Source: Scytalidium lignicola
Taxonomy: Eukaryota; Ascomycota; Leotiomycetes
Direction: 5' to 3'
Assembly: GCA_002812745.2 (NCBI GenBank)
Contig: NCSJ02000409.1
Coordinates: 1 to 35,510, forward strand
DNA length: 35,510 nucleotides
Shown here: positions 23,484 through 32,895 of the stretch, piece after piece
Numbering within the stretch: position 1 is the first letter of the stretch
Layout: the number at the start of each line of letters is the position of its first letter
Made by a program: the position numbers and the translations under genes
Notes under the pieces: generated by a model
The model's input: only the letters and a program-made list of their open reading frames with translations
Told to the model about the DNA's origin: nothing
Database searches by the model: none

Positions 23484-23521
23484 TTATCTCTAGCCGCCCG
23501 AGTCTATCTCGATGCGCTTCC
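23484..23521 (-). promoter_or_regulatory. Composite motif, phosphodiesterase-side copy
   Basis: On the minus strand this reads GGAAGCG, a 15-base spacer containing ATCGAGATA, then GGGCGGCTAGAGATAA, a perfect 16-base match to the other copy. The near edge is 208 bases from the phosphodiesterase ATG, and its orientation relative to its gene is the same as that of the transporter-side copy. Confidence 0.5.
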
Positions 23522-23729
23522 TTCTGCGGATGTCCAGCTCTACATGTCGATGCGGAAGGTCATAACAGCCCCACGAGGTCGAGGCTAAATGCCCGTTAAC
23601 AGACATAAATACTAGGGAAATCACTTTGCGGGGGGGCTATTTTATGGATGATTGCTTTCCTAGAACCGATCATCGCACTCACCACTTACCCATAAGCTGT
23701 CTTCCCGCCAAAAGAAAGGCAAAGGAAAA

Positions 23730-24539
23730 ATGAACCCATTAAGAATGACGCCGCAGACGATGCGGATCGCTGGTCATCGGGGCCACAGTGCTGGCGCTCC
23801 AGAGAATACTCTGGCTGCATTCCGCAAGGCTTACGAGCTTGGTGGTAAAGGCGTCACCTGCGAGACGGACCTTGCGTTGACCAAAGATGGTGAATTCATC
23901 TTAATCCATGACGAGACGGTGGATCGTACCACCGACGGCCACGGCCTCGTACGCAACATGACCTATTCGGAGATTGCCAAGCTCGACGCAGGTCGGTGGT
24001 TTGACGAAGCGTTTGCAGGAGAACGCATTCCGCTATTGAAAGAAGCCTTACAACTGGCGCGCGAACTCGGGATCATATACCAACTCGAGGTTAAGATTTA
24101 TAACCAGAACGACATAATTATTCCAAAGTTAAGAAGCCTGGTTGATGAGCTGGGATGTGCCGACCTCCTCCAATTTTCCTCCTTTGACTTTGCTCAGCTT
24201 AAGGAATTGAAAAAGACCATTCCCAACGTTCCCACTGTCGGACTGTCATATTCGCGAGCTATTGATCCTGCAGCTCTGGCACGGCAGGCGAACTTGGATG
24301 CCATCAATATTGAGATCAAGCATTTCCCGAGTGGCGAATCTCACCAGCTCCACAAGGAGGGTATTGCAGCCTTTATACTTGTTCCAGCTCCAGAACAACT
24401 CAAAAAACTCAAATCATACGGTGTAGATGTGGAAGATCAGGTTGTTAACTGGATCCGCGAAGGTCGGTTGGATCAGATAATAAGCGATGATGTTTCGCAG
24501 ATGGTCAAGATTAGGAATAGAGCTCTCATGGATAAATAG
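23730..24539 (+). CDS. Glycerophosphodiester phosphodiesterase (GDPD family), bacterial-like
   Basis: Intronless, 269 aa. It hydrolyses phosphodiesters of the glycerophospho-X type to glycerol-phosphate and an alcohol in a Ca2+- or Mg2+-dependent TIM barrel. Visible catalytic and metal residues: H16-R17 (GHRGHS), E25 (APENT), E45 and D47 (CETDLA), H60 (LIHDETVDRTTDG) and the later E of YQLEVKIY. Later strands LLQFSSFD and NIEIKHFPSG complete the barrel. There is no signal peptide or membrane segment, so it is probably cytosolic. It lacks the SPX and ankyrin regions of the yeast Gde1 type and looks like single-domain UgpQ-like bacterial enzymes, which raises horizontal transfer. Met6 or Met11 could also be the start. 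It is divergent from an MFS sugar porter and adjacent to a Zn2Cys6 regulator; a joint role in phosphodiester catabolism is inferred. Confidence 0.93.
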   Translation: MNPLRMTPQTMRIAGHRGHSAGAPENTLAAFRKAYELGGKGVTCETDLALTKDGEFILIHDETVDRTTDGHGLVRNMTYSEIAKLDAGRWFDEAFAGERIPLLKEALQLARELGIIYQLEVKIYNQNDIIIPKLRSLVDELGCADLLQFSSFDFAQLKELKKTIPNVPTVGLSYSRAIDPAALARQANLDAINIEIKHFPSGESHQLHKEGIAAFILVPAPEQLKKLKSYGVDVEDQVVNWIREGRLDQIISDDVSQMVKIRNRALMDK

Positions 24540-24713
24540 AATTGCTCGGCATCATCAAAATCTTTTAAAATACCCTAGTCATAGTATTTATGGTCAGGAC
24601 TGTAGTTATTAGAGATAATAAACTATATAACTAAGGCAAATAACGCGTTCCCTCTCCCTTTTTTTTGGGGCAATTCCGTCATTTTAGAAGTGAAAGCCAA
24701 CCGATTTATTGTA

Positions 24714-24739
24714 AAAGTAGCAGTAGTAGTAATAGTAGC
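24714..24739. repeat. Short AGT trinucleotide tract
   Basis: AGTAGCAGTAGTAGTAATAG lies between the converging phosphodiesterase and regulator genes, directly at the regulator stop codon. Confidence 0.6.
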
Positions 24740-26454
24740 TATAGGAATGGTGGTCTTACACTGTAGGTCTGATAACAAAACCAGCGTGCGGTGACCCGTC
24801 TCTGCTTGATCATCTGTGCTTGAACAAGATCCTGTGCGTACGATGCAAAGAAGTCACTCCGACAGATGGGATCCTTAATTTCCTTCATCCGGTCCACTGC
24901 CCATTGCGCACCTTCAGGATCTAGACTCTCGATCGCATAAATAAATAAAGGGCGAAGGTAGCCTGGGTTAAGTTTCCCCTTGTACGAAGCATTCCATTCC
25001 TCTTCGACAAGACCTCGAATCTGACGCATCGATTCTTGTGCTTCTGGTGTCTGAGGCTCATTTAGACTGCGCTCCATTTCGACTAGTTCTGTGTGATATG
25101 CAGCGATTGAAATTGCGACTAGACTGATCAGAGGTTCCGCAGTTGGGAAAGAGAATTGAGTGCGAATCTCGGCAGGGTTACATCTCATTAAAGCTGGCCG
25201 CGACTGCCACAAGGAATATAGCCTAGCTTTGTGGGCTGCCATAAGTTCAACGACTTCTTCTTGGTCGGTGCCGGTGCATCTCGGACGATGATAGTGGCAC
25301 AAATTAGCAATTTGCAGTGACAGGTCCTGCAAATCGAGGTAAAATCTGAAAATAAGTACGCAAGCAGACTCATGTGTCTCCATTAGAGGCGAGAGACTCA
25401 GAGTCTCATTGTACTGGTCGGAAAGAAGGCCGCTCACTTTTACTGACATAATTCCCTGGTTTCCTCCTCTCCTCGCCGCTGTATGCATGATCTTGAGCCA
25501 AGCAGCTATTCTAGACACGATTGGCATCTTCATTTTGGATAAAGACCATAATCCCAAACGTTCCACGAAGACTCCGTTAGATTGTTTGAGAATACAATCA
25601 GTATCTTCTAAAAGAACAGTAGAAAACACGGAGATGATGAACGCATTCACTAATGTGATATCGAAATCGGTAGCATTCTCACGTAGGGTTGCCTCAAACA
25701 TCCGTTTGGCAAGCTCATACTGAGCAGATGCATGGGTAGTGGGTAAAGAGTTAACTTGGGCTCTGAATAGCAACTGCACTGCAGAAATGGCAGCAGCAAT
25801 AGACCTGTGCTGGGAAGCAAGGTCAACCGCATAACTCTTCATGCGAGCCCACTCGAATAGATCGAAAGGCGTCACTAAAGGAAGATCAACCTCATAAAGG
25901 AAGTAGGAGAATGAAGGATTTTGAAGGCATTCTTTTGCGGCTAACCAATCGATGGTTGTACACAAATGGATGTCTCGAGATATCATCAGTGGGAGCGTAC
26001 CCGAGTCTGTCAGTGAACTTTCTTGCATCTGACTCAACTGTTGAATAGCAGGCAGCGAGATTTGTGAATCGCAAGGTAAGAATGGGAGTATTTGTGGATG
26101 TTCTTCTAGGCTTAATCCTGGGCTATTACTGACTGAAGACTCAGAATGGCTAGAGGACAGATGGAGTGGATCCTGAGTGTGACTGTTTGACCGGGGTGAG
26201 AAGGAGTCGTTGCGGAATTGATAATTGCGGAGAAATTCTCGTTCATTCTTGGAAGAAACGCTGGTGGCGTGTTGAACAGCCTTAGTCTTGTAAACACATT
26301 CTCTCTTCAACCGAATGCACCTTTGACAGTTCGGGCGCTGCTCATCGCATTTTTTTTTCTTGGTGCGACATGCTAGACAACCGCTTCGGACACGACCACG
26401 ATAATGTGGATTTAAATTGACACCCAGCACACGGTTGCCAGGATGCGTCTCCAT
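24739..26454 (-). CDS. Zn2Cys6 binuclear-cluster transcription factor
   Basis: Single exon, 571 aa. The DNA-binding cluster is N-terminal with cysteines at 26, 29, 36, 43, 46 and 53 (CX2CX6CX6CX2CX6C), preceded by basic RGRVRSG and including the basic run RTKKKK. A Ser-rich linker (about 65-130) follows, then the helical fungal-specific regulatory domain of the PF11951 type (for example DWLAAKECLQNP and IAAWLKIMHTAARRGGNQG). Such nuclear regulators bind CGG-containing sites, often as dimers, and commonly control neighbouring catabolic genes. It converges on the phosphodiesterase gene, and the divergent promoter beyond that carries paired CGG-containing motifs, so it is the natural candidate regulator. 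A GTAAGA near the stop could be a splice donor, so the last few residues are uncertain. Confidence 0.93.
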   Translation of the reverse strand: METHPGNRVLGVNLNPHYRGRVRSGCLACRTKKKKCDEQRPNCQRCIRLKRECVYKTKAVQHATSVSSKNEREFLRNYQFRNDSFSPRSNSHTQDPLHLSSSHSESSVSNSPGLSLEEHPQILPFLPCDSQISLPAIQQLSQMQESSLTDSGTLPLMISRDIHLCTTIDWLAAKECLQNPSFSYFLYEVDLPLVTPFDLFEWARMKSYAVDLASQHRSIAAAISAVQLLFRAQVNSLPTTHASAQYELAKRMFEATLRENATDFDITLVNAFIISVFSTVLLEDTDCILKQSNGVFVERLGLWSLSKMKMPIVSRIAAWLKIMHTAARRGGNQGIMSVKVSGLLSDQYNETLSLSPLMETHESACVLIFRFYLDLQDLSLQIANLCHYHRPRCTGTDQEEVVELMAAHKARLYSLWQSRPALMRCNPAEIRTQFSFPTAEPLISLVAISIAAYHTELVEMERSLNEPQTPEAQESMRQIRGLVEEEWNASYKGKLNPGYLRPLFIYAIESLDPEGAQWAVDRMKEIKDPICRSDFFASYAQDLVQAQMIKQRRVTARWFCYQTYSVRPPFL

Positions 26455-27244
26455 TGCTTCTTGGTCTAGGAGAAGCAGCGACTGCAGAACTTTACTTCTC
26501 GTTTCCTTAGCAATTCAGCTCTAGCTTCAGCAGAAGCCGTTCAGTGGAATCGACGGATGTCCATTGACGGTTAGCATTCAGCGGCATGAATTATGTGGCT
26601 AACTAGGTCCTTTTGATCGTCTGAATCTTCATTTTAAGTGAGCTACTAGGAGTTTATGTTATGTGAGGCTACAGGATTTTATGAGAGGAATTCCTTACAA
26701 ACTCTCGCAGAACCATAACAACCAAGACATCAAACATTTATGCTGAAACTATTTCCACTGATTGTACCTCGAGGCTTAAAGAGGGGCAGGAAAATATAAC
26801 GACCCAGCTAGATGGGGAGAGATGTCGTCAATCGGTCATTGTCGGCAACTCTCGAAAGCATGGGCCTGCTCATGCTTGTGAGTGGCTCACTAACGGCCCT
26901 TATATACTGTAGCAATTTACGAAGCGAGCGCTAAAGTAATACTGTAGTCAACAAACCCTACAGGCCCCTAGGCCGATAAGCATACCAAAAAGAAGCACAC
27001 TAAAACTTAATCTCACAATCAGTTGAATGCTCAAGGATCACTATTCTAGCCCAAAAAATTCATTATTTTCCCTTTTATGTTTGTAATGAGTGTATTATCA
27101 ATTCTATTTCTCGAAATTTTTTCTCGAAATGCTTCAACACAAATGCAAACACACACAGGTGATCTCCGGAACGCCGCCTTTTCCACTGATGCAACTCAAT
27201 AGAGAACATAATAGGAACCAGAACGCCATGACATTTCGTTTTCA
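26455..27244. other. Intergenic region, promoter of the Zn2Cys6 gene
   Basis: There is no gene. TACTGTA occurs at 26905 and 26940. I looked for the GGGCGGCTAGAGATAA motif here and did not find it, so autoregulation through that site is not supported. Confidence 0.5.
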
Positions 27245-27724
27245 CTACCAAGGTTTCATGCCGACTTCACCCTCCGGATCCACGGCTGCACTGTAAGGCG
27301 GAGCCTCTCTCTCTTCCAAGAGCACCGTTTCATCGGCGCTACTCCTGCCCTTTCCCCTCGCCATGTTCTTCCTTTGCTTATCGTGCAATTTCTTATTCCT
27401 TCTCTCTTCACGTCTTGCTCTCCTTGCTGCCATCGCTTCTGCCAATTCTCTATCCTCTTCTTCGTCTGCCAATTGCGCATTTCTCCTCGCTCTCTCCTTG
27501 CAACGTTCCCTAAACACCTTCCATTCCAACCCCGGTTCTGATTCCAGGATCTGTTTGTATTCGCGCTTCAATGATCGATACGCGAAAAATTTGACGATGG
27601 CTACAAAGATAGCAGCAATAGCGAGGACGCCAGCCATGCCGATAACAGCTGCTACCCAGGGGTCGAGTTTATGTGTGTTGTCGCCGTCATTGGAATCATA
27701 GTCGTCATGATAATAGGGAGACAT
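27245..27724 (-). CDS. Small single-pass membrane protein, hypothetical
   Basis: Intronless, 159 aa. An acidic and Tyr-rich N-terminus (MSPYYHDDYDSNDGD) precedes one hydrophobic helix at about 23-47 (WVAAVIGMAGVLAIAAIFVA). After that comes a highly charged coiled-coil-like region rich in Arg, Glu and Lys (about 55-120, RRARREERRNKK) and a short acidic, Pro-containing tail ending GMKPW. There is no cleavable signal peptide; type Ib or III topology with the basic part in the cytosol is expected by the positive-inside rule. I do not recognise a named family; similar short TM plus charged-tail proteins are common in Pezizomycotina. The charged composition could inflate apparent coding quality, but the TM segment, ATG start and length make it likely real. 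Confidence 0.7.
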   Translation of the reverse strand: MSPYYHDDYDSNDGDNTHKLDPWVAAVIGMAGVLAIAAIFVAIVKFFAYRSLKREYKQILESEPGLEWKVFRERCKERARRNAQLADEEEDRELAEAMAARRARREERRNKKLHDKQRKNMARGKGRSSADETVLLEEREAPPYSAAVDPEGEVGMKPW

Positions 27725-28634
27725 GCTGGGGTAGACAGTCTGTATTAAGATACGGCCGTACTAAAGCAGGTAATTGTTGTGCAGCTGGTATGGCAATATA
27801 TTGAAAGGCAGACGTGTCTTCATTAAGGGAGAATTATGAAGAAGAATTAGAAATCCTCCTACCTACCTTCTTCAGAATGTATATACATCTCCAATATGAG
27901 ACATTCTGGAGTAGAAAGCCTTGCCAAGACACGTCCTGTGAGAGGTGCCGAGCGTATTTCTATCTCCTGCGAAACGTGCTGGGGTGAAAGGCGGGGATTC
28001 GCTCGATCCGCGTGATAAAGCGCCTGTTTTAGCCATGAAAGCCACAAAAGGCTGAGAACGAGGCTGAGCAAGCATAAATGCAATAAATCAACAGCAACCC
28101 TCTACAAGGCGGTGCGACAGGCTAATCAAAAGTTATAAATCTTTTTTTNATATTTGTGGCTCGACCAGCTGACCATGTTAATAACTCCCCTACTTAAATT
28201 CTTTAGGATATACCGTAAACTTGGAGCTTACTGTACAGTAGAATTCGAAATCGGCATCAGTTCGGAACGCTCATTGATTTGTTATTTCTGGGTGCACTAC
28301 GAGTAGTACTATTATGTCTAATGACCCGATTGGCTCATTCTCTCCTAGCTCTAGGTTATTTGTAATAGCACGAATCGAGCTATTATATGTACTGTAACCT
28401 ACTATTTAGACTGAGAAGTAATTTTTCAATATATTTAGACCACGATTTAGGGAATGTAGCATTCTCGTATATTCTACCCATTTCAATAAATGAATCCCTA
28501 CTATAAGCCTTGGGATCCTCATAATCCATTGACACATGTGACCTTATGTAACCTTATCACATGACCTAGGGTCCTCTGTGATATACCTGTATATCTAAGC
28601 CTCAAGCCCTAAGCTTGGTCATTTCGTAACATGG
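27725..28634. other. Intergenic region, no supported gene
   Basis: Two overlapping minus frames (27859-28083) start in the same place in different phases and show no motif. The N at 28149 follows a T-run. TACTGTACAGTA (28229-28240) is a 12-base palindrome, and a further TACTGTA is at 28390. Confidence 0.5.
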
Positions 28635-30470
28635 CTATGCTTTGAGAATATCCAATGCTGTTTTCAGATCTTTCCTCTTTTTCGTGAGTATCTGGCGGCG
28701 TTTCTTCGCGGCCTCCTTTTCGCCAGCCATGAGCTCCAGCTTCTCAGTATCTAAGTCAATTACCCACCCCTGACAGAAGACAGTTAAGGGGCTCGATAGT
28801 CCATTTAGAAGGTGGTAGCTAACTGCTTGTCGGAAGATGTTATCCATAAATCGATCTACTGCGAGGTGATAGTATGAGTTAAGTTTGTCATGGATCTCTT
28901 CCTCAAGGTGTTGCTCATTCGTTTTGGCCGTAGTCGCACGCAGAACGTCCTCTAGATTAATCACCATCTTATCCTCATCAAACGGTTTTGAGTTCCTCCA
29001 GGCCTTAGGCTTTAACATTTCTCTCGTTCGCTCCCCACGAGCAACCTGCACTTCCTCGTTGAATGAGCGATTTAACGTAAATGGGCGCTGATATCGCTCA
29101 ACATCTACTAGGAGCATACTTTGTTCCAATCCTGCCTTGTACCTCTCCAGCACAGGTTCGATAATAGCAGACCATATTTCCTTAGTTATATCATCATCAG
29201 CGCAAACAGCACGTAGAGCCATAGCCATGAAATGGTGGATAAGTCGTACGACTTCGCCCATATAAACCTTAACCATTTGTTCCCATTGACGAGACTGTTC
29301 CACAAATGCAACCGACAGCAGATCTGGACTGAAGGTGCCCAGATCCATGCCTCTGGATTGGAGGTACAGCTTCTTGATCCACTGCATAACGCCATCTTGA
29401 GGTTCCTCAATTTCGATCTGCTCAGTGACTATGTCGCCAAGCTCTGGATAATAATCAGTGTTGATACTGCCATTCTCCCTAAGGCACTTTTGTAGGTATG
29501 TACGGAACTCGAGCCGGGGAAAGGTTGAAATTTCGGCTGCAAATAGTTTTGCTTTTGCCAGCGGCGTCGTGGATGCAATATCGTTGAAGTGGCGAAGCTG
29601 CCCATATCGATGGAAGCTATCGCTAAATATACTAGTCAAATTGACTAGGAGGGTAATCAGCCGCGTTTCCGGCTTCTCGAAAAATTTGGCGTGAGTGTAT
29701 TGCGCACTGAGTGCTTCTCTTGTAAGACCTTCGAAATTCCTTGCTATAGCGCTTAAATAGCTACGCTGTTCTTTCTCGGTGGGCCGTGCTGGTCCGAGGC
29801 CGTCGAGATCTCTTTGGCACTCTGCTAATTTCTCGTTCACTTCTTTGCGGAGACTGGGGAACTCGCGACGAGTGATTTGAGCCAGCAGTGTTTCTAGTTG
29901 TTTCTTTAACGCGAAGATTCCAACCCTCTCAGAAGGCAAGGTAGACCATGGCTCCTCCTGAAACAGTTTCTCAAGAGCGTCACGTTCAACTTTGTTTCCA
30001 TCGTCGGCGCCGCGATTTCGCACAATGTAGTAGCCGAGCGAAAGCGGCATCCGTTTTCCAGACACCAAGTTACATACCGAAATCTTCACGATGGATTCGG
30101 TCACTAGATCAGGCTTTGTAAGTACTCCCAAGGTGCGTTCTCCCAGTCGGTCGTATTCTTCGGCAAGTGCGATGATCTCCTGGGTGGCAATGTCCACATT
30201 ACTGGGCAGAACAGCCAGAATGATAGTGCGCCTATCTTTGATATATGTTCTCACGAGGTTGTTAACTAGGTTTATATCTTCTTTAGTCGTGATTCCTTCC
30301 GTGTGGTTACGGAATATTCCAGGAACATCGATGATAGTAAGATAATCTTCGTGGGGACCACATATTTCGATTTTCAGTATGTCTTCACTGAAAATAGTAC
30401 CGCTCTTCGATGACAAATGAAATTGGCCGAATTGAAGGAAGTGAATTATTACGGCTGGCCCAAGTGACAC
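28635..30470 (-). pseudogene. Dynamin-superfamily GTPase, 5'-truncated
   Basis: One open frame of 611 codons without an ATG at its head (it starts at a GTG directly after an in-frame TGA). It enters the G domain midway: FSEDILKIEICGP, then G3 DVPG (48-51) and G4 TKPD (118-121), followed by the dynamin middle/stalk and a GED-like C-terminus (FMDNIFRQAVSYHLL). The P-loop (G1) and switch I threonine (G2), needed for GTP binding and hydrolysis, are absent. A good acceptor (ATTTTCAG, exon from 30387) shows that an upstream exon once joined in phase, but upstream DNA is an AT-rich island where I find no P-loop. The remaining frame has no stops, so truncation may be recent or an undetected 5' exon may exist. 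The intact family remodels membranes or, in Mx-like branches, acts in defence. The 5' edge carries a 36-bp repeat shared with the HET promoter. Confidence 0.7.
30413..30448. repeat. 36-bp direct repeat, copy 1 (dynamin 5' edge)
   Basis: Thirty-six bases (core AAATTGGCCGAATTGAAGG) are identical and in the same orientation at 35022-35057. This copy lies just outside the probable splice acceptor of the dynamin exon. Confidence 0.9.
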
Positions 30471-31586
30471 TCACCTCACAACGATTATCAATTAATAATT
30501 AAACATCATTGATTTATTAAACCTTATATATTCAACTATTCTTTATACAATCTAGTAGTTCTTGAAGCTTATTTAATTCGTAATTATATTATACGTTTTC
30601 AATTATAAAATTTCAATTATACACATGTATTAATAGTTAGTCATATGACGAGTATAATCAGTCATATGTGTAGTAATCCTAATCGAATAACGAAGAATTG
30701 TAGCCTTAAGTTATAGCTTCATCACCACTACTATCTGAATACAATTACAAATTAACACACATAATAATTTCTATATTAAAGAGTATTTACAGTCATCTTA
30801 AGTTCAAACAGCTTTAGTAAGTATTAACTTTACAAGTTACAAACCTTACAGGCCACAGGCTACAAAAGCGGCTAACGGCCGTAGGTTGTTAGCAGCTCAT
30901 ACCGTATGGTATAATCATAAGGACTAATTCTTTTAATTTTTATCATGAATCAGATGTAATAATTACTAAACATTTGTTTAGTATCTGGTATAAAACGAAC
31001 CTGACACAGCCAACCTTTCACAATATACTAACAACCTGTGAAGCTCGGTAAAGCTGGAAAATACAATTTTGCTTAATAGGGATTTAGAATTGGCTTCAAA
31101 AGAATCCTTGACTCACCTTTTTCAATTTTAGCTGGTATTATAGTCGAAGAGCTGAAACAGGTTACCTTAACACTAATCCATCCACCATTGTTCACCTTCG
31201 ACTTATTCTTGCTCACCTTAACTCACCAAAAACTGCCGGTAAAGCAGCTCTGCTCATCTTTCCGAACAGAAACATATTTTTTTTCTTGTCAAGATTGGCA
31301 CACGATAATTGACTATTGATAATATCGTAATTAACACGAGAGTACCATCGGATCAAGCACATGATGTAAGACAATTATTGTAAGCGAGAATATTACACTT
31401 ATAAACATCATGCTCAATCAATAATTCCAAATGACATTATAACACCGAGTGTTGTGAAAGTACTGCATTGTGATCTGCTAACTATCTCTCCTGTAAAGCT
31501 TCTTCCTACATGGGTTTTGGTAATAGAAGCAGTGTTATTTCCAAGGTTTGCTCTGGTCAAAACCAGACCTCCTAATAGGATTCCAT
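30471..31586. other. AT-rich island, probable decayed repeat
   Basis: About 900 bases of AT-rich, non-coding DNA (to about 31400) separate the truncated dynamin from the next gene. It contains a small palindrome ATACCGTATGGTAT (30900-30913) and several CTCACC units (30472, 31115, 31212, 31223). I could not define terminal repeats. The last 180 bases are the likely 3' UTR of the 282-aa gene. Confidence 0.5.
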
Positions 31587-32564
31587 TTATGACCTGGTAT
31601 TGCCGACGGGATTCGCCATGGCCCAACGCGTAAGCAGCTGTAGATCAGGAATGTTCATCTGGGTAAAATCATAGAACCTGGTATAGCTGATGACCAGGCT
31701 GCCATCATAATATGCATGCAGCATACGAGCATGCATAGGTCCGGCAAACGAGAACAGCAAAATCTGCAAGCATAGTTAGCTGATAGTCAGTCCAACGATG
31801 CAGATTAAGCCTTTTCTTACTGGGGCTTTCTGGTGCTCGCGAAAGTCATCCGACTCGAGTCGGTCAATCATGATTCTAATTATGGCGAGCAGTTCAGCTC
31901 GTAAGAGACACTGATCGTTGCCGAGGAGATCGTGGGCAGTGGTGACGCACAGATGTGGAAACTGGTGACCGGGAATATGGACGACGTCCTGGACATGCCA
32001 CTCAGGTCGAGGTCGGTATTCAACAAGAGAATAAGTGAAGCGATATGCGAATAAGCTATGCAGAAGAACGGGGTATTAGTTAATTAGGTAATATATAACA
32101 GCCAAAAATAAACAGTGATCGACTCACTCGGCGTCGTCCCAGTTTCCTACGCCTTGGGTGATATTGATCGAACAATTTGCCAAGTATCTCCCAAAAAGGA
32201 GCCAGAGCGTCTCGGCATCGCGGATAATAGGATAAGGGTGCTCAAACATATTGGGCACTCCGCAGATAGGCCACGGGCGATCGTCGTCGAACTCGGGAAG
32301 TGGGCCCTGGTAAGGCGCGAAGAAGGGCAAGTCGGCACATGGGGCTCCAGCAGGATCGAGTGTGACTGGTAGTGCACGAATATGCAGCTCTGGAAGAATA
32401 GCGAGGGCAACCTGCGGAACTTCATATCTCTCCACGTTTTGTTCCATCCGGCGAAGGTCAAGTTGCTGTCGCTCGAGGGGGAGCTTCGCGGTAGGCTCCA
32501 ACAACTCCGGGAAGGGGTCGGGAGTGGCCGGCGTCGATTCCCATCCCGGAACTGGTTGAGACAT
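31587..32564 (-). CDS. Unrecognised 282-aa protein
   Basis: Three exons (32564-32128, 32055-31821, 31763-31587) join in phase to 282 aa. Intron 1 has a GTGAGT donor and TTAACTAAT branch; intron 2 has a GTAAGA donor and GCTAACT branch. The protein starts MSQPVPGWESTPATPDPFPE and is rich in Pro and acidic residues. It includes PWPICGVPNMFEHPYPIIRD, a Trp-rich WDDADLFAYRFTYSLVEYRP junction across the first intron, and HVQDVVHIPGHQFPHLCVT. It ends in ILLFSFAGPMHARMLHAYYDG and a helical tail. There is no signal peptide, clear membrane helix or known catalytic motif. The splice quality and continuous frame argue for a real gene. It sits between the truncated dynamin and the HET gene, all on the minus strand. 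Function unknown. Confidence 0.75.
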
Positions 32565-32895
32565 GCTTGTTGCTGCTGTCGGTCTCGAAAGGGAAATACT
32601 GTAACAGAAAACCACAGGGGAGACGCGATGGAGAAGTGGCGGGGCCCGATGCGGGAAAGACGGTAGTGCGTGCGTGGTGGCGTGCAGACAGCAAGGCTAC
32701 CATCTTGTAATGCCACGAAGTCTGAGCAGGCATAGGCGAGCCGTGGCCCAATGGTAAGCGAGGAATACCTGGTGTGCATGAACGTCATACCCGCCGGCCA
32801 CAGCTCCGTATTCCCTGGTGCGGGTCCCCAAACCCGGTATGCATCCTATTATGATCTTCTCCATCGTAACCCTATCCTGCACGGCGAGGTCGTTG
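32565..32895. other. Intergenic region between 282-aa gene and HET gene
   Basis: A 331-base promoter region with several overlapping short frames and no separate gene. A tRNA-like A box occurs near 32746 but no B box (see rejected items). Confidence 0.5.

Larger units (their letters stand above)
22998..23729. promoter_or_regulatory. Divergent promoter region, transporter / phosphodiesterase
   Basis: A 732-base intergenic region with both flanking genes reading outwards. Apart from the two composite motifs I see no gene and no transposon ends. An A-rich leader (AAAGGAAAAATGAAC) precedes the phosphodiesterase start. Confidence 0.6.

Noticed and set aside
23197..23521. Reading the inverted motif pair as MITE ends
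   Set aside because: The flanks show no target duplication, similarity is confined to short blocks with different spacers, and the interior has no matching arms. Kept as a less likely alternative.
27363..27701. 112-codon plus-strand frame opposite the small membrane protein
   Set aside because: It is a Ser/Leu-rich mirror of the Glu/Arg-rich minus-strand gene, which has a clear membrane helix and ATG start.
32147..32788. 213-codon minus frame overlapping the 282-aa gene
   Set aside because: It lacks consistent splicing and motifs; the other frame joins three exons in phase.
32735..32845. tRNA-like sequence with A-box-like GTGGCCCAATGGTAAG
   Set aside because: No B box (GGTTCGANTCC) follows, the candidate T arm has a wrong loop, and only five acceptor pairs form.
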